From positions 1,550,001 through 1,614,000 of the forward strand of contig NADL03000699.1 in the NCBI GenBank assembly GCA_002205965.3: a stretch of 64,000 nucleotides of DNA, given 5' to 3'. Positions 48,979 to 58,382 of the stretch are shown piece by piece. The notes under the pieces were generated by a model, which was not told the origin of the DNA, made no database searches, and was given only the letters and a program-made list of their open reading frames with translations. Source of the DNA: Kappaphycus alvarezii (Eukaryota > Rhodophyta > Florideophyceae > Gigartinales > Solieriaceae). How positions within the stretch are numbered: the first letter of the stretch is position 1; every line of letters starts with the position of its first letter. The position numbers and the translations under genes are program-made.

Positions 48979-49907
48979 TCAGGCGAGGAGCCTGAGCACC
49001 TGACGGATGGCGCCAAGGCTCCCGATGATCGTGCCGTCATCGGCGTACCATTGGCAGATAGCAATGTTGGGGATCTCAGCAACCCGAAGGATGAGGGGTT
49101 GGATGGTTAGCGAGAACAACAACATGCTGGCCGAGTCACCCTGTTGGGTGCCCTGGGCACTTGGTATGACGGTGCAATCCCGGTTCGGGACAACCAATGG
49201 CGGTTGCAGTCGGCCATAGATCATGTTTGCGAAGCGGGCTAGCGAGGGGGCGAGCATTGGTAGGTGGTCCAGCATAGACTGCCGATCATCACGGCTAGAG
49301 GCGTTTTTGGCGTCTATGAGGACCGTAGGGACATTCCGGGTGGCGGAGAAGCGGCGTAGTGTCGTGCGCATGTCGTTGAAAATAGAGTCCAACCCGGCTT
49401 TAACACCGTTGGCCGTCTGATGCGGCGACATAGCCGAGTGTGAATCGACTATTGCGGCCGGAAGCAGTGCCTTCGTCACTATCCTGCGGAGCACAGACCC
49501 GATGGCAATTGGGAGGACCTTGACGGGAGTCGGCTGAAGCGGGAGGAGTGTCGCCGCTGCCACGAGGGGTAGCGCAGCGTCCGGGAGCTCCCCCCGTGTG
49601 AGCCGGGAAACAAGCTGTGTCAGGACACGCAGACCGGTCACGCCGGCTTCAGGACTGACGTGAGTCTTAACCAGGAGGTGAAAACAGCGGGATGGCGTTC
49701 GTTCAAGTCCGGCAGTGGTGTCCCGCGGGACGCCGCGGACCGCGTGTTCCACAGCAGCCTCGGTGATGCACGGGGCGGCGGGAGTCGTTCTTCCGGGAGC
49801 GGCGAGAAAGGGCTCGGCGGGGAAGGGTGCAGATCCCGGAGCCGCTAAATTGTCGCTGGGTCGTCGACGTTGGCGAGCGGGCCGTTTTGGAGGCCGCGCA
49901 TGGCCTT
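48979..49907 (-). pseudogene. LINE family 1, reverse transcriptase
   Basis: The open frame of ~310 residues has TTAGLERTPSRCFHLL (family equivalent of the AGPDG block), VLPIAIGSVLRRIVTKALLP, PHQTANGVKAGLDSIFNDMR, VPTVLIDAKNASSRDDRQSM (motif A, D of IDAKNA), AQGTQQGDSASMLLFSL (motif B, GxxQGD) and CQWYADDGTIIGS (motif C; YADD at 49036-49047). These motifs are all intact. The first ~46 bases of the apparent frame (49908-49953) belong to copy D, not to the LINE. The family is widespread in algae, protists and some invertebrates but has no well used name that I can cite. Confidence 0.8.
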
Positions 49908-51393
49908 TGTAATACAGGAATTGGTCCTCCCTAAAGGGATCAGCAACTGACAACGATCCCGACTCTGAATCCGCTTACTGTCCTTTCCAAATTTGTCTAC
50001 CATCCTCCCTAGATATTTTAATACTGTATCCTCTACTCTAAATCTACTCCAAATCAGCGTTTTACGTCTTTTCCATCCACCTTCTTCATGAAATTAACTC
50101 CCTATGTAGAAATTTCACGCAAATGCCCTACCCTAATTTCGATTTTAACTTTTTAGTACCGAATCCAGTCCACCTCTAAGGTGTACTTAAACCCATTTTA
50201 CCCAACTTTTTTGAGATCCACCAACCCCTACACACACTTCCCTCCCCCTCAAACCCTCCATTATCCATCCAAATCGCCCCACTCCATTTACAAACCACAA
50301 TGAACAACCTTCGCCCCTTAGCCGCCATCAACAAAAATCGCCCCTCTCGCCCCTTTAACGGCCTTGCGCTTCCTGCGTATGGCCCGATGGACGCAGACGA
50401 CTACCGGCGACGCCAGACGAAGAAGAAGATCATAGATTTCGCTCTTCGTCGAAGGTGAGGCAGAAGAAGTCAGTGAGAGTGAGGCGGAGAAGGAAGAGGA
50501 TGAGCTCGGCAAGTCGTTTGAGGTGTGAGTGGCCGGTGATTTAGTTTAGGAGGGAGGCGAGGACGATGACATGGACGACGACGACGATGATGAGGAGTGT
50601 GGGGAGGGGAGTGAGAAAGATGAGGCAGAAGAAGCCAGTGAGGTGGGGCGGGTTCTGAATAATATGGACCAAGTGGTCCCGAATATGGAAACGGATGGGG
50701 CATCTTCAATGGTCGAGATATTTCGCAGGAGGCAATGGAGAATACTAAGTCGTTCGCGGATATTTGTGGGGATTGTTTGGGTGGAAAGGATATTTTGAGG
50801 GAACCTTTTGTCTCTGATCTAGAGGACTAAGATATTAAGGACGAATTTAGATATTTATCCTGATAGGACGTTTTGCTAGTCATTCTCGTTCACACGATTC
50901 TAGTTGGTGCATTTTATGGTTCTTAGTATGTTTCTTTGAGACTTTAGGGTTAGCCAAAAAGTCTATATAAGCTGAGTAAACTGCTACCTCTTGTGGAGGT
51001 CAAGCAAGCAGGCAGACAACTTCAAAAGACATACTCCAGAAGTAACGAAGTTGGTAGTCATCTTCGGGCCCAAAATTTATAAACGGCTCTCAAGCCTCGA
51101 AGCTAGGTAGGAGAGCCTGCTCTTTTTAGGATTGTTCGAGGATCCACTAAGCCTTCTTCTACTTCAGCCTATTGTATTTGCCTTGCGACGTACAGGGAGA
51201 CAGATCCGTCGTTCGCAAGCCCAAGGTACAGCCTGCCCCTTCCGGACAAAGTCGGTTTCCATAGATTTCTCGTCCGTATACAGCACATTTTGTTCCCAAA
51301 AATACCTTACCATAGCACTTTAGTCGCTCGAAGAACCTCCGTTTTTGGATAGTGGGCGTCGGATATCTCTCTTACGCCGACTTTCTGCTAACA
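49908..51393 (+). mobile_element. Gene-bearing LTR-like repeat, copy D (broken)
   Basis: At 1486 bp with TG...CA ends (TGTAATACAGG to CTAACA), it is flanked by gcctt (49903-49907) and gcatt (51394-51398), a 4/5 match. The gene region is 50300-50830, broken with about two breaks. The core promoter AAAAGTCTATATAAG is at 50957-50971, and the 3' LTR-like part is more diverged than in copies B and C. It lies in the LINE 5' of RT, head-to-head with copy C. Confidence 0.8.
50300..50830 (+). pseudogene. Acidic protein gene of LTR-like repeat, copy D (fossil)
   Basis: It starts MNNLRPLAAINKNRPSRPF and has a RRRQTKKKIIDFALRR helix matching copy C, an Asp/Glu-rich middle (MDDDDDDEECGEGSEKDEAE), QVVPNMETDG, and an ADICGDCLGGKDIL-like end readable just before 50830. 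It has about two breaks. Confidence 0.65.
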
Positions 51394-51815
51394 GCATTAC
51401 CGCATCGCGCATCAGCGCAAAGGGCCTCTGCACGACGGGCGCACCCGGTGTCGCCGGGAACTGTTGGAACACACAGCGTGTTTTCTTTCCAGGATTCAAG
51501 CGGAGCTTGATAAGCTGCGAGAGCTTCGGCCCAGAGTCCCCCCAGTGTGAGCCCGTGTGCGCACGACGGAGGCGTTCTCGGAGGGCGATCCGTTGCCTGT
51601 TGGGGTCCCGCCATCCGCGCTCTCCCAGAAGACAGCGACGGAGGACAGCCGTGGGCAGCATGTGGAGGTGCAGGAATGCTTGTTGAGTAGTGTCTTCACC
51701 AAGGGCATTCGCCGCAGCTTTCACCAACTTGATAAACAGCAGGATTAATTGGGTCAGGCAGGGCGCGGGATATCTCGGAAGATATACGTCTCGCGGTAGA
51801 TTGTTGAGAGGATTT
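51394..51815 (-). pseudogene. LINE family 1, segment N-terminal to RT
   Basis: Minus-strand text LILLFIKLVKAAANALGEDT, FLHLHMLPTAVLRRCLLGER and VFQQFPATPGAPVVQRPF corresponds to the helical region that precedes RT in this LINE family (a leucine-rich FAALLALPK-like block followed by a charged region). It is bounded by copy D on the left and the Ty3 element on the right. The frame continues across the Ty3 site into 56572 and beyond. Confidence 0.6.
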
Positions 51816-52230
51816 TGTTGGCGTGTCTCGGGAGAGGTATCGATGGAAACAGGAATTGATTACGTAATCACAGTAAAAGGATTCAGGATAAGGTAGAGCA
51901 AGGTAAATTCAGGATAGAATATCGTGGAGATGGAAGGCAAAAGCCAAGAACGGGTAGCACGCTAGAGCGATCGCGCTCTAGCGGTCCCCCAACTGCAATC
52001 GGCAGTTGGAAGTTTTATTCACCGAGGATCTGACCCCAAGAGCTTGAGCTCCCGGAGCTCGGGCTGGTCCGAGGGGTGATTCGCAGAATCCCCCGTTCGG
52101 CCAGTAAGAAAGTCCCATCATAGATACTTGGGTATCGGATGGATAAGAAAAGCTAAGGCTAATCTATATGTTCAGGATGATGCAACTTGAGTCCGTAACT
52201 TTGCAGCTAAGTTGTGCACACTCGACCGCA
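51816..52230 (-). repeat. 3' LTR of the Ty3 element at 52-56 kb
   Basis: The 415 bp LTR contains three strong hairpins: GCTAGAGCG / CGCTCTAGC around a 4-base loop (about 51961-51983), CCAACTGC / GCAGTTGG, and a GAGCT-rich stem at about 52035-52060. They are shared with the other LTR, so would be present in the transcript if within R. Confidence 0.85.
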
Positions 52231-52279
52231 GCGCCCCATGGTGTCGGGGACAAAGGCTTCGGTGCATCGAGACCAGTGA

Positions 52280-52642
52280 CTAGAGTAGAGGTTGTACAAG
52301 TTGGCGTTGACGAGCGGTGCCATTCTTAGCGGTATCCTGGACATATTCTTGCAGGAGATCCGGAACGTCTTCCTTAAATGATTCATATGTTACCCAGGCA
52401 TTCTCGTCATCGCTAAAACCTTTCCACTTGACATCGAGCTCTATGATTCCATTTCGGCGGCGGATGTCCTGAAACTCATCAACAACAAGTAACTCATTCT
52501 CCTGGTACGCTAGGTGATTGCGCACTTCTTCTGTTACATCAAAGTCCGAATTGCGAAAGAATTTGAGCCTGCGTCCATGAAATTCCAGCGTCTTCTCGGT
52601 GATCAAATCCTGAACGTCGAAAAGGAATTCCGACTTGATCAT
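52280..52642 (-). pseudogene. Chromodomain-like C-terminus of the Ty3 element (fossil)
   Basis: The 120-residue frame reads LLVVDEFQDIRRRNGIIELD, VKWKGFSDDENAWVTYESFK and EDVPDLLQEYV. It has the chromodomain pattern (V-x-I--x-R---G--x-Y-VKWKG-----TWEP). It lies next to the 3' LTR, as in chromodomain-carrying Ty3 elements of oomycetes. Confidence 0.75.
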
Positions 52643-52908
52643 GATACGAAGCTTGAGCAGCGTATCGTCTTCCGGAACCCAAACGATCTCGGGTCATCCT
52701 TGAGGATGCCGTCCTTGTGCTGAAATCTTTTTCCTGGCTTATTTTTCGTCCTGGATTGTGCGTTCAGGACGTCCTTCAAGTCAGGCCAGTCGAGCCTGCT
52801 ATCCAGACCAGGTGAGATAGGCGCCAGCATGAGAGCCTTGAGGCTCATCTTGCCTTCAGGTGATACTTCGCGCCTTGGTTCGACTGCCCATCGCGTGAGG
52901 ATGTCAGC

Positions 52909-54390
52909 TCAAACGTTACGTTCACCGGGCATGTGCTCGATGATATACCGAAATGCACTGAGCTTGATAGCCCAGCGCATGAGCTTGCTTGCAGTATGTC
53001 GGGATACACCCAGGTTCTTCCCATAGGGGTCAAACAGATAGACCAGGGTGGCATGATCCGTGAAGATGGACACGGTTCTACCAGTGATGAGGTAGTCCAA
53101 CCTGGACATTGATTCCACTATCGCAAATCCTTCCTTCCCGGGAACACTCCAGTTCGTCGACGCACCCGTAAACGCGCCAGACAGGAAACACAAAGGTTCA
53201 TGATCCTGGTCTTCGACCGGCTTGCGCTTCTGTGAGTTCGGAATCTGGGTCAGGATGGCTGCCCAGTGGGTTTCGGATGCATCTGTGAACATACAAATGG
53301 TGTGATCCTTCTTGGGTGTGCGAGTTTCGTAGAAGCGGCTAGTTGTTTCTTGATGCGCGTGAACGCGTCATCGTGCTCACTACCCCACGAGTCGCTTATG
53401 CGAAGCTTGGATACGGCTTTCTTGGTACGTTTCCCCGCGCGCTTGTACGTGCCTTCCATGAGGGAGTGTAGCGGCGCTTTGACTTGAGCATATGAAGGGA
53501 TAGATGTAAGCATACAGTTTGTAGCACAGAGCAATTGCTGCAACTCGTGGCCATAGGTGGGGGTCTTCATGTTCAGAAGAGAATCAAAATGACGTGGGTC
53601 AAATTGAATCCCGTCGCGAGATAGAATGCGGCCACAGTACTTGGCTTGGCGCAAAAAAGATGGGTCTTGAGAGCATGGATCTTGAAGTTATACTAGTCGC
53701 ACACCTTGAGGAATTCGAACAAGTTATCCAGTAGCTCAGCCTCATCCGTCGCGTACAGGACGAAATCATCGATCCATTGGAGGATGTTTCGCACTCGTTC
53801 GGAAAGTGCTTCTGAGGTGACGGCTTGATAATAGTTACCAGCGTCAGTTCCGCTTTGGAGCACACGGTTAGAGGAGTAGACACCCAGCGGAGTTTGAATG
53901 GAAAGCATCTCTTGTGACTCCTTTGCCAGTGGTAATTGCCAGTAGGCATGAGCCATATCGATCTTGGCAAAACATGTGCTACTTCCACCGACTGTAGTGT
54001 AGACTCCAAGTGCGGCATGGCCGATGGAATCGGCTCGGTTTGAGAATTCGGACCGCGAAGGTCCACCGTGAAGCGCAGCTTCTCGGTTCCAGGTTTAGGT
54101 ACAGCGAGTGCGGGACTTGCCCAACGAGCAGATGAGTTCTTGTAGATAGCACCGATTGATTCCAACTTGCGAATGGTACTGGAGCTGAACGCTGTCTGCG
54201 TTGGTGCGTACCGGCGTTGAGGGGATCGGAAAGGACGGGCGTTCTTGGCAGGAGTGATGACAAGCGGTGGTACACGCGCAGGTGGATCCGATCCAAGTCG
54301 GATACGAAACACATGACGGTACTCCTCCAATATCTTTCGTAGACGGTCCGCACCTTCTGTTGACATGCCATTTTCCTCTGCGCCCGACAA
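52909..54390 (-). pseudogene. RT and RNase H of the Ty3 element (fossil)
   Basis: RT text: APALAVPKPGTEKLRFTVDL (opening block), AHAYWQLPLAKESQEMLSIQ, ILQWIDDFVLYATDEAELLD at the YxDD position (WIDD), and YGHELQQLLCATNCMLTSIP. RNase H text: MFTDASETHWAAILTQIP, EPLCFLSGAFTGASTNWSVP and SIFTDHATLVYLFDP, ending AFRYIIEHMPGERNV. This LSG-F-GAS--WS text is characteristic of the oomycete/alga Ty3 group. The region is broken. Confidence 0.85.
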
Positions 54391-54524
54391 GATCTTTCCA
54401 AATGCATCCTGAATTTCATGTTCAGGATCTTCACCTATGGTAGCGCCGGCGGTCTCTGGCAGCTCGATAGGGTCATATTCTGCCGCACCATATTGCAGCC
54501 CCTTGTATTGAAACGAAGTGGACT

Positions 54525-55730
54525 TCAGATTTTTGGTGTTGATCTCATCGACATGCTTTCGTGAACAATGTCTCCCACTGACCTGAGGTGGGAGTCCAGG
54601 TCGAAACCAATTGCTTGTTGAAACGGGCGACCGATGAGCACTTCATCCATTTCCTGATCAACGACGAGGAACTTGACTCCTCGAACTCGAATCGGCAGAT
54701 TAGATCCAGGAAGATTGAACGTGATCGAAAGTCGGACCACTTTGGAAGCAGTGAAAACAATTGGGTTTTCTTCCGTGCGCTTGACCGCGGCCCGCAAATG
54801 GTGAGGTTCCTGAAATTCTTCAACCTGAACAGTTGGATCTTGCTGAATAATCTTCTCGCACAAGTCGTTCGGGATCGCGCTCTCGTCAGATCCATAGTCA
54901 CCCAACGCGATAACTTCGAACTTGCCCTCCAACTTGGCATGATACCTGCCGCGACTAGCATCAGCTTGTGCGGCTGCATAACCTTGAGGGCCCGCATCGG
55001 CGTCATCAACGACGGCTTTGAAAGACTTTCCATCGTCCTTCTTGGCACTCCTGTATTCAACCAGGAGTTCCTTCTTACGCTTGGGCGTCGTGTTCTCGCA
55101 ATCCTTTAGAGGATGGAATTCCTTGCATTCCTTGTTCAAACAAGGCTGAGTCCACTTCCCCTTGTCGGAATGGTCTCCTTTGTCGGACTTGCGGGACTTA
55201 TCCTGCTTGTGCTTCTTGAACGAAGGCTTGTCCTTGGAGTCATCCTTGTTGGAGGATGGACCACCTTTCCGAAAGGACTTACGCTTAAGGCGGCTCCGAG
55301 CGAGCTCACCTTGAGCTACATCAACGGCGACGGCACTTACACGTGCCTGGAAATAGGCGAGGTCGGACTCCTGGTCCCCTGTCCAACACTCGCGGGCATC
55401 TCGAATACGCTCGCGAAGTTCCGGTGGTTCCAGCTTAGAGATCAACTTAGGTATCAGCGACTTGCAAATCTCCTTGTCCTGAACAACTTCGGAAGCATTG
55501 TACTTGTAGAGTGTGGATACGACGTTCAGGACGAAATCAAGTGCTGCACCAGCCGGATCCTTCTTGCAAGGCTCGAACTTGACGGAATCGACGGCGGAAC
55601 GCACACGCTCGGCGATATCCTGCGGTGCCTCGGCAAGCCTGTCCTCGAACCATTTCTTGACATTCTCATCCGTAGCATCTTCGATGGTCGTGGCCTCGGT
55701 GATCTGGCCAGTAATGCACAGGCTCTGCAA
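54525..55730 (-). CDS. Gag-protease of the Ty3 element
   Basis: The open 401-residue frame has a helical capsid-like N-terminus (TDENVKKWFEDRLAEAPQDI), a Lys/Asp-rich linker, a zinc-binding CLNKECKEFHPLKDC (C-x4-C-x4-H-x4-C spacing) and a protease-like segment, ALGDYGSDESAIPNDL with D-Y-G in place of D-S/T-G, then VDQEMDEVLIGRPF as the ILG-like block. It lies on the 5' side. A leader of about 250 bases separates it from the 5' LTR. Confidence 0.75.
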   Translation of the reverse strand: MQSLCITGQITEATTIEDATDENVKKWFEDRLAEAPQDIAERVRSAVDSVKFEPCKKDPAGAALDFVLNVVSTLYKYNASEVVQDKEICKSLIPKLISKLEPPELRERIRDARECWTGDQESDLAYFQARVSAVAVDVAQGELARSRLKRKSFRKGGPSSNKDDSKDKPSFKKHKQDKSRKSDKGDHSDKGKWTQPCLNKECKEFHPLKDCENTTPKRKKELLVEYRSAKKDDGKSFKAVVDDADAGPQGYAAAQADASRGRYHAKLEGKFEVIALGDYGSDESAIPNDLCEKIIQQDPTVQVEEFQEPHHLRAAVKRTEENPIVFTASKVVRLSITFNLPGSNLPIRVRGVKFLVVDQEMDEVLIGRPFQQAIGFDLDSHLRSVGDIVHESMSMRSTPKI

Positions 55731-55979
55731 TAGAGCTGGTTCGAGGCAGTTGCGAATGCTCGCTGGCTTGACCTGTCTTGCGGCATCGCGAGAGCGGTTA
55801 AATTCCTTAACCTTCTCTTCGTAACATCGATATTCAACTTAGACCTCAATGAGGCTAGGTTGGGTAACACTCTTGAGTGTGGGCGGATTGATTGTCGAGA
55901 TAACACTGTAGTTCGACATCCTGAAAATTTTCACTCGAGTCTCTCTCTCAAGACAACTACCCTTTGGACCGAAGCGCTT

Positions 55980-56566
55980 TGTTGGCGTGTCTCGGGAGAG
56001 GTATCGATGGAAAGAGGAATAGGTTACGTAATCACAGTAAAAGGATTCAGGATAAGGTAGAGCAAGGTAAATTCAGGATAGAATATCGTGGAGATGGAAG
56101 GCAAAAGCCAAGAACGGGTAGCACGCTAGAGCGATCGCGCTCTAGCGGTCCCCCAACTGCAATCGGCAGTTGGAAGTTTTATTCACCGAGGATCTGACCC
56201 CAAGAGCTTGAGCTCCCGGAGCTCGGGCTGGTCCGAGGGGTGATTCGCAGAATCTCCCGTTCGGCCAGTAAGAAAGTCCCATCATAGATACTTGGGTATC
56301 GGATGGATAAGAAAAGCTAAGGCTAATCTATACTGATCTGTAGAAACAGTATCGTACATATGCGCATGGGCGCATACTATGGTTTCATGATGCCACGTGA
56401 GGGCGTTCCCTGGCGGCCCTTGAGAGCCTTGAATTGTCAGATCAAAAAATTATGTAGAAATTGCTAACCTGAAAATTCAGGTTAGTTGTCCTGGATATTC
56501 AGGATGTTCAGGATGATGCAACTTGAGTCCGTAACTTTGCAGCTAAGTTGTGCACACTCGACCACA
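55980..56566 (-). repeat. 5' LTR of the Ty3 element at 52-56 kb
   Basis: The 587 bp partner of 51816-52230 carries an extra block (about 56330-56500) with further inverted repeats (AACCTGAA / TTCAGGTT). Followed by the target duplication gattt at 56567-56571. Confidence 0.88.
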
Positions 56567-56571
56567 GATTT

Positions 56572-57893
56572 GCAGGGGAGTGTACAAGGGGAATGACGCC
56601 GATGTCTCATGCGGCGGTTGGTCCGATTTCATGGGTTGGACGGAATCCATGGTGGGGAGGAGCGGAGTTAGGCCGACTGGCCTCTTGGCTGATGGAGGGG
56701 CTCCTCCACACCTTGTATGCTAGCCGTCAGCGGCTGCATGGGAACGTGCGGGGCGGACTTCTTACCCATCGTTGCCGCGGAGGTGCACCATCAGGTGGGA
56801 GGGAAAACGGCCGTCGGCACCGGTGGTGCCCTGGGCACCATGAGAATCTCCGACGCCTGGGCTTCTTCAGTTGCAGGGCATCGGCGTTTTGACGCCGACG
56901 GGGAAGAGCCCGGGGAGCGGAGTGTGAGTGCTTCTGCGGGACCGGGTGAGTTTGGAGCGTTTTTGGTCGGGCCAGGCGCGGTGGGTTTGAAGGTGTTTTC
57001 GGCCGGTCTGCGTGCAGGCGTGCGGGCTATATTCCCGCGGGTCGGGCGGCGCGCCTCCGCAAAGAGGCGGGCATCGTGACCTAAAGCGATCGCCATTGCG
57101 TTGCGGACGTGGGGGGCAACCTAAAAACGCAGCTTTGGGGTCATCAGGCGAACCGCTTCCCGTTGGAAGCGGGTGGCCACACCCTGGGCGGCGAAGATAT
57201 CCAGTGTGGAGCAGTGCTTAGTGAGCGTAAGCGTCGAGACGTGCAGGTCCGGATAGGTCAGACGAAAGTGAGCGAGGACGTTGAAAACGTCAGGGCGGGC
57301 CGGCGCGGGAAAGTTGAGATGAAACAATTTTCCGAAGTGCGGGACTAGGACGAAGGGGGGCAGGTTTGTCTTGGCGAGGGCAGCGGCCAAGCAGAGCTGG
57401 CGGTGGGCTTTGTGGAATGCGGGGAAGGAAGACGTATTAGACGTGGCAAATCCAACTCGGAGGAGGTCGGGGGCAGGCGGGCGAACGGGTTCGGGCTCAC
57501 TCGTCCGAGGGTCGAGGCGGCAGGGGTTCTCTGTGAGGGTGGCGAAGATGGCGCGGGCGCTGGCAAGGTCGGCCAGGGAAAAATCTTTGGGGCGGCCAAT
57601 CATATGGCGCGCCTTCGAGAGATTCAGAATATTCTGGGCAATGGCCGGGTCGATTTCTGGGAGCCGCACCGATGGTAACGGAGGCAGCGTGGAGGGGGTG
57701 GATGGGCGGGGTGGAAGGCGAGATGCGACGACCGCGTACGGCGCGCGCATCCAGGGGGAGGACGTCTGATTGGTCCATGCGGGCGGAGAGAGCGACCGCG
57801 TGGGAGACGAAAGGGGCGCGGGGGCCGCAGGAAGTGCGGGAAGTTGTGGGAGTTGGGGAGTGGGGAGGCTTGGGAGGGAGACAGTTTGATTAA
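56572..57893 (-). pseudogene. LINE family 1, N-terminal region
   Basis: Minus-strand text is Pro-rich at first (PTPQLPQLPALPAAPAPLSS), then helical (AQNILNLSKARHMIGRPKDF, SLADLASARAIFATLTENP), then FPAPARPDVFNVLAHFRLTY, followed by another frame with FAEARRPTRGNIARTPARRP. The assignment to the LINE rests on the open frame across the Ty3 insertion site and on GC-rich composition like the RT part. I recognise no DNA-binding motif such as a zinc finger or Myb domain here. Downstream text near 56580-56790 is degraded. Confidence 0.5.
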
Positions 57894-58382
57894 CTTTATG
57901 GCATCAGTAGAACGGGTGTCTGCTGCAGGATCCGACTATACTGCTAGCTACGTGACAATGATTTTTGAAAAAAATAGTGATTTATAAACTGATTGGCTCT
58001 CCTTGCACCTTCAATTTTCGGTTTTAGTGACCTAGTGGCTAACAGTAAGCAGCTCCTGATGAAGTGGTCGCGGGTTCAAATCCGCCAGGAGCACTTACAA
58101 AAAGTTCCTTCTCGGACGTCAGTGTTGACGTCAGTCACGTCGGGTGCGTTGTAGTAGCCCTTCTTCCGATTCTTGCTTTGCGGTGGTTGAACTGTCTAGG
58201 TCCTGATGGCGATAAGGACTTACAATTATAAGTCCTACTACAAGGATCTGGGGCAGCAGAGGAAAGCTTGCAATCACAACGGAAGGATGAACACAACACA
58301 CAAAGTCGATTCAGAAATGAACTTGTTGCTATTTTCCTTTTCGTTGCTCAAAAACAAGTAATTTTAATGGAAATTAAATATA
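57894..58382. other. Spacer with a tRNA-like fragment
   Basis: No protein gene is supported. The GC-rich LINE sequence gives way to AT-richer sequence at about 57890, which may be the LINE's 5' boundary. The only structured element is the tRNA-like stretch at 58028-58093. Confidence 0.4.
58028..58093 (+). ncRNA. tRNA-like fragment with A and B boxes
   Basis: TGACCTAGTGGCTAACAG resembles an A box and GGTTCAAATCC (58073-58083) is a good B box. GCTCCTG (58052-58058) and CAGGAGC (58086-58092) form a 7-pair stem followed by A, like an acceptor stem closing on a T-arm. Only 27 bases lie between these strands, so D and anticodon arms do not fit between them, and no canonical cloverleaf forms. It could be a tRNA pseudogene, the head of a SINE, or an unusual tRNA-like RNA. 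Confidence 0.4.

Larger units (their letters stand above)
51816..56566 (-). mobile_element. Ty3/gypsy element with chromodomain, no integrase core seen
   Basis: LTRs at 51816-52230 (415 bp) and 55980-56566 (587 bp), TG...CA ends, perfect 5 bp duplication gattt (51811-51815 and 56567-56571). Parts on the minus strand: gag plus protease 54525-55730, RT about 53.6-54.4 kb, RNase H 52909-53292, chromodomain-like C-terminus 52280-52642. I see no integrase core between RNase H and chromodomain, so the element looks shortened and was probably moved in trans. The shared part of the LTRs differs at only about five positions, so it is fairly young. It is broken, with around five breaks. The RT/RNase H text resembles the Ty3 lineage common in oomycetes and algae. 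Confidence 0.88.
45930..57893 (-). mobile_element. RLE-type LINE (family 1) split by three LTR-type insertions
   Basis: This single minus-strand LINE has lost continuity to three nested insertions: 51816-56566 (Ty3), 49908-51393 (copy D) and 46223-47596 (copy C). Its own pieces are the N-terminal region 56572-57893, a segment at 51394-51815, RT 48979-49907, connection and endonuclease 47597-48978, and the C-terminal end 45941-46222. Without the inserts it is about 4.3 kb. Across the Ty3 site the frame reads straight through (HSPANPLNNLPRDVYL). RT plus a C-terminal zinc knuckle and PD-D nuclease places it with R2/CRE/NeSL-like LINEs, although the RT text (GTQQGD, YADDG) is of an uncharacterised alga/protist type. 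It is frameshifted at several points. Confidence 0.75.

Noticed and set aside
49908-49953. ATG at 49953 as the true start of the LINE reverse transcriptase
   Set aside because: The first ~46 bases of that frame belong to the inserted repeat (copy D). The LINE protein continues upstream on the far side of the insertion.
46223-51393. A 5.2 kb transposon with ~1.4 kb terminal inverted repeats around a reverse transcriptase
   Set aside because: The arms are inverted copies, but each has its own TG...CA ends and its own short target duplication, and LINE sequence continues outside both arms. Two independent insertions into one LINE explain it better.
45930-57893. R2 element in ribosomal DNA
   Set aside because: No 28S or other rRNA sequence flanks the LINE. 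Only the general layout (RT plus RLE) is R2-like.
58028-58093. An ordinary functional tRNA gene
   Set aside because: The acceptor strands are only 27 bases apart, the T-stem lacks a base for a normal 5-pair stem, and no anticodon arm can be folded.
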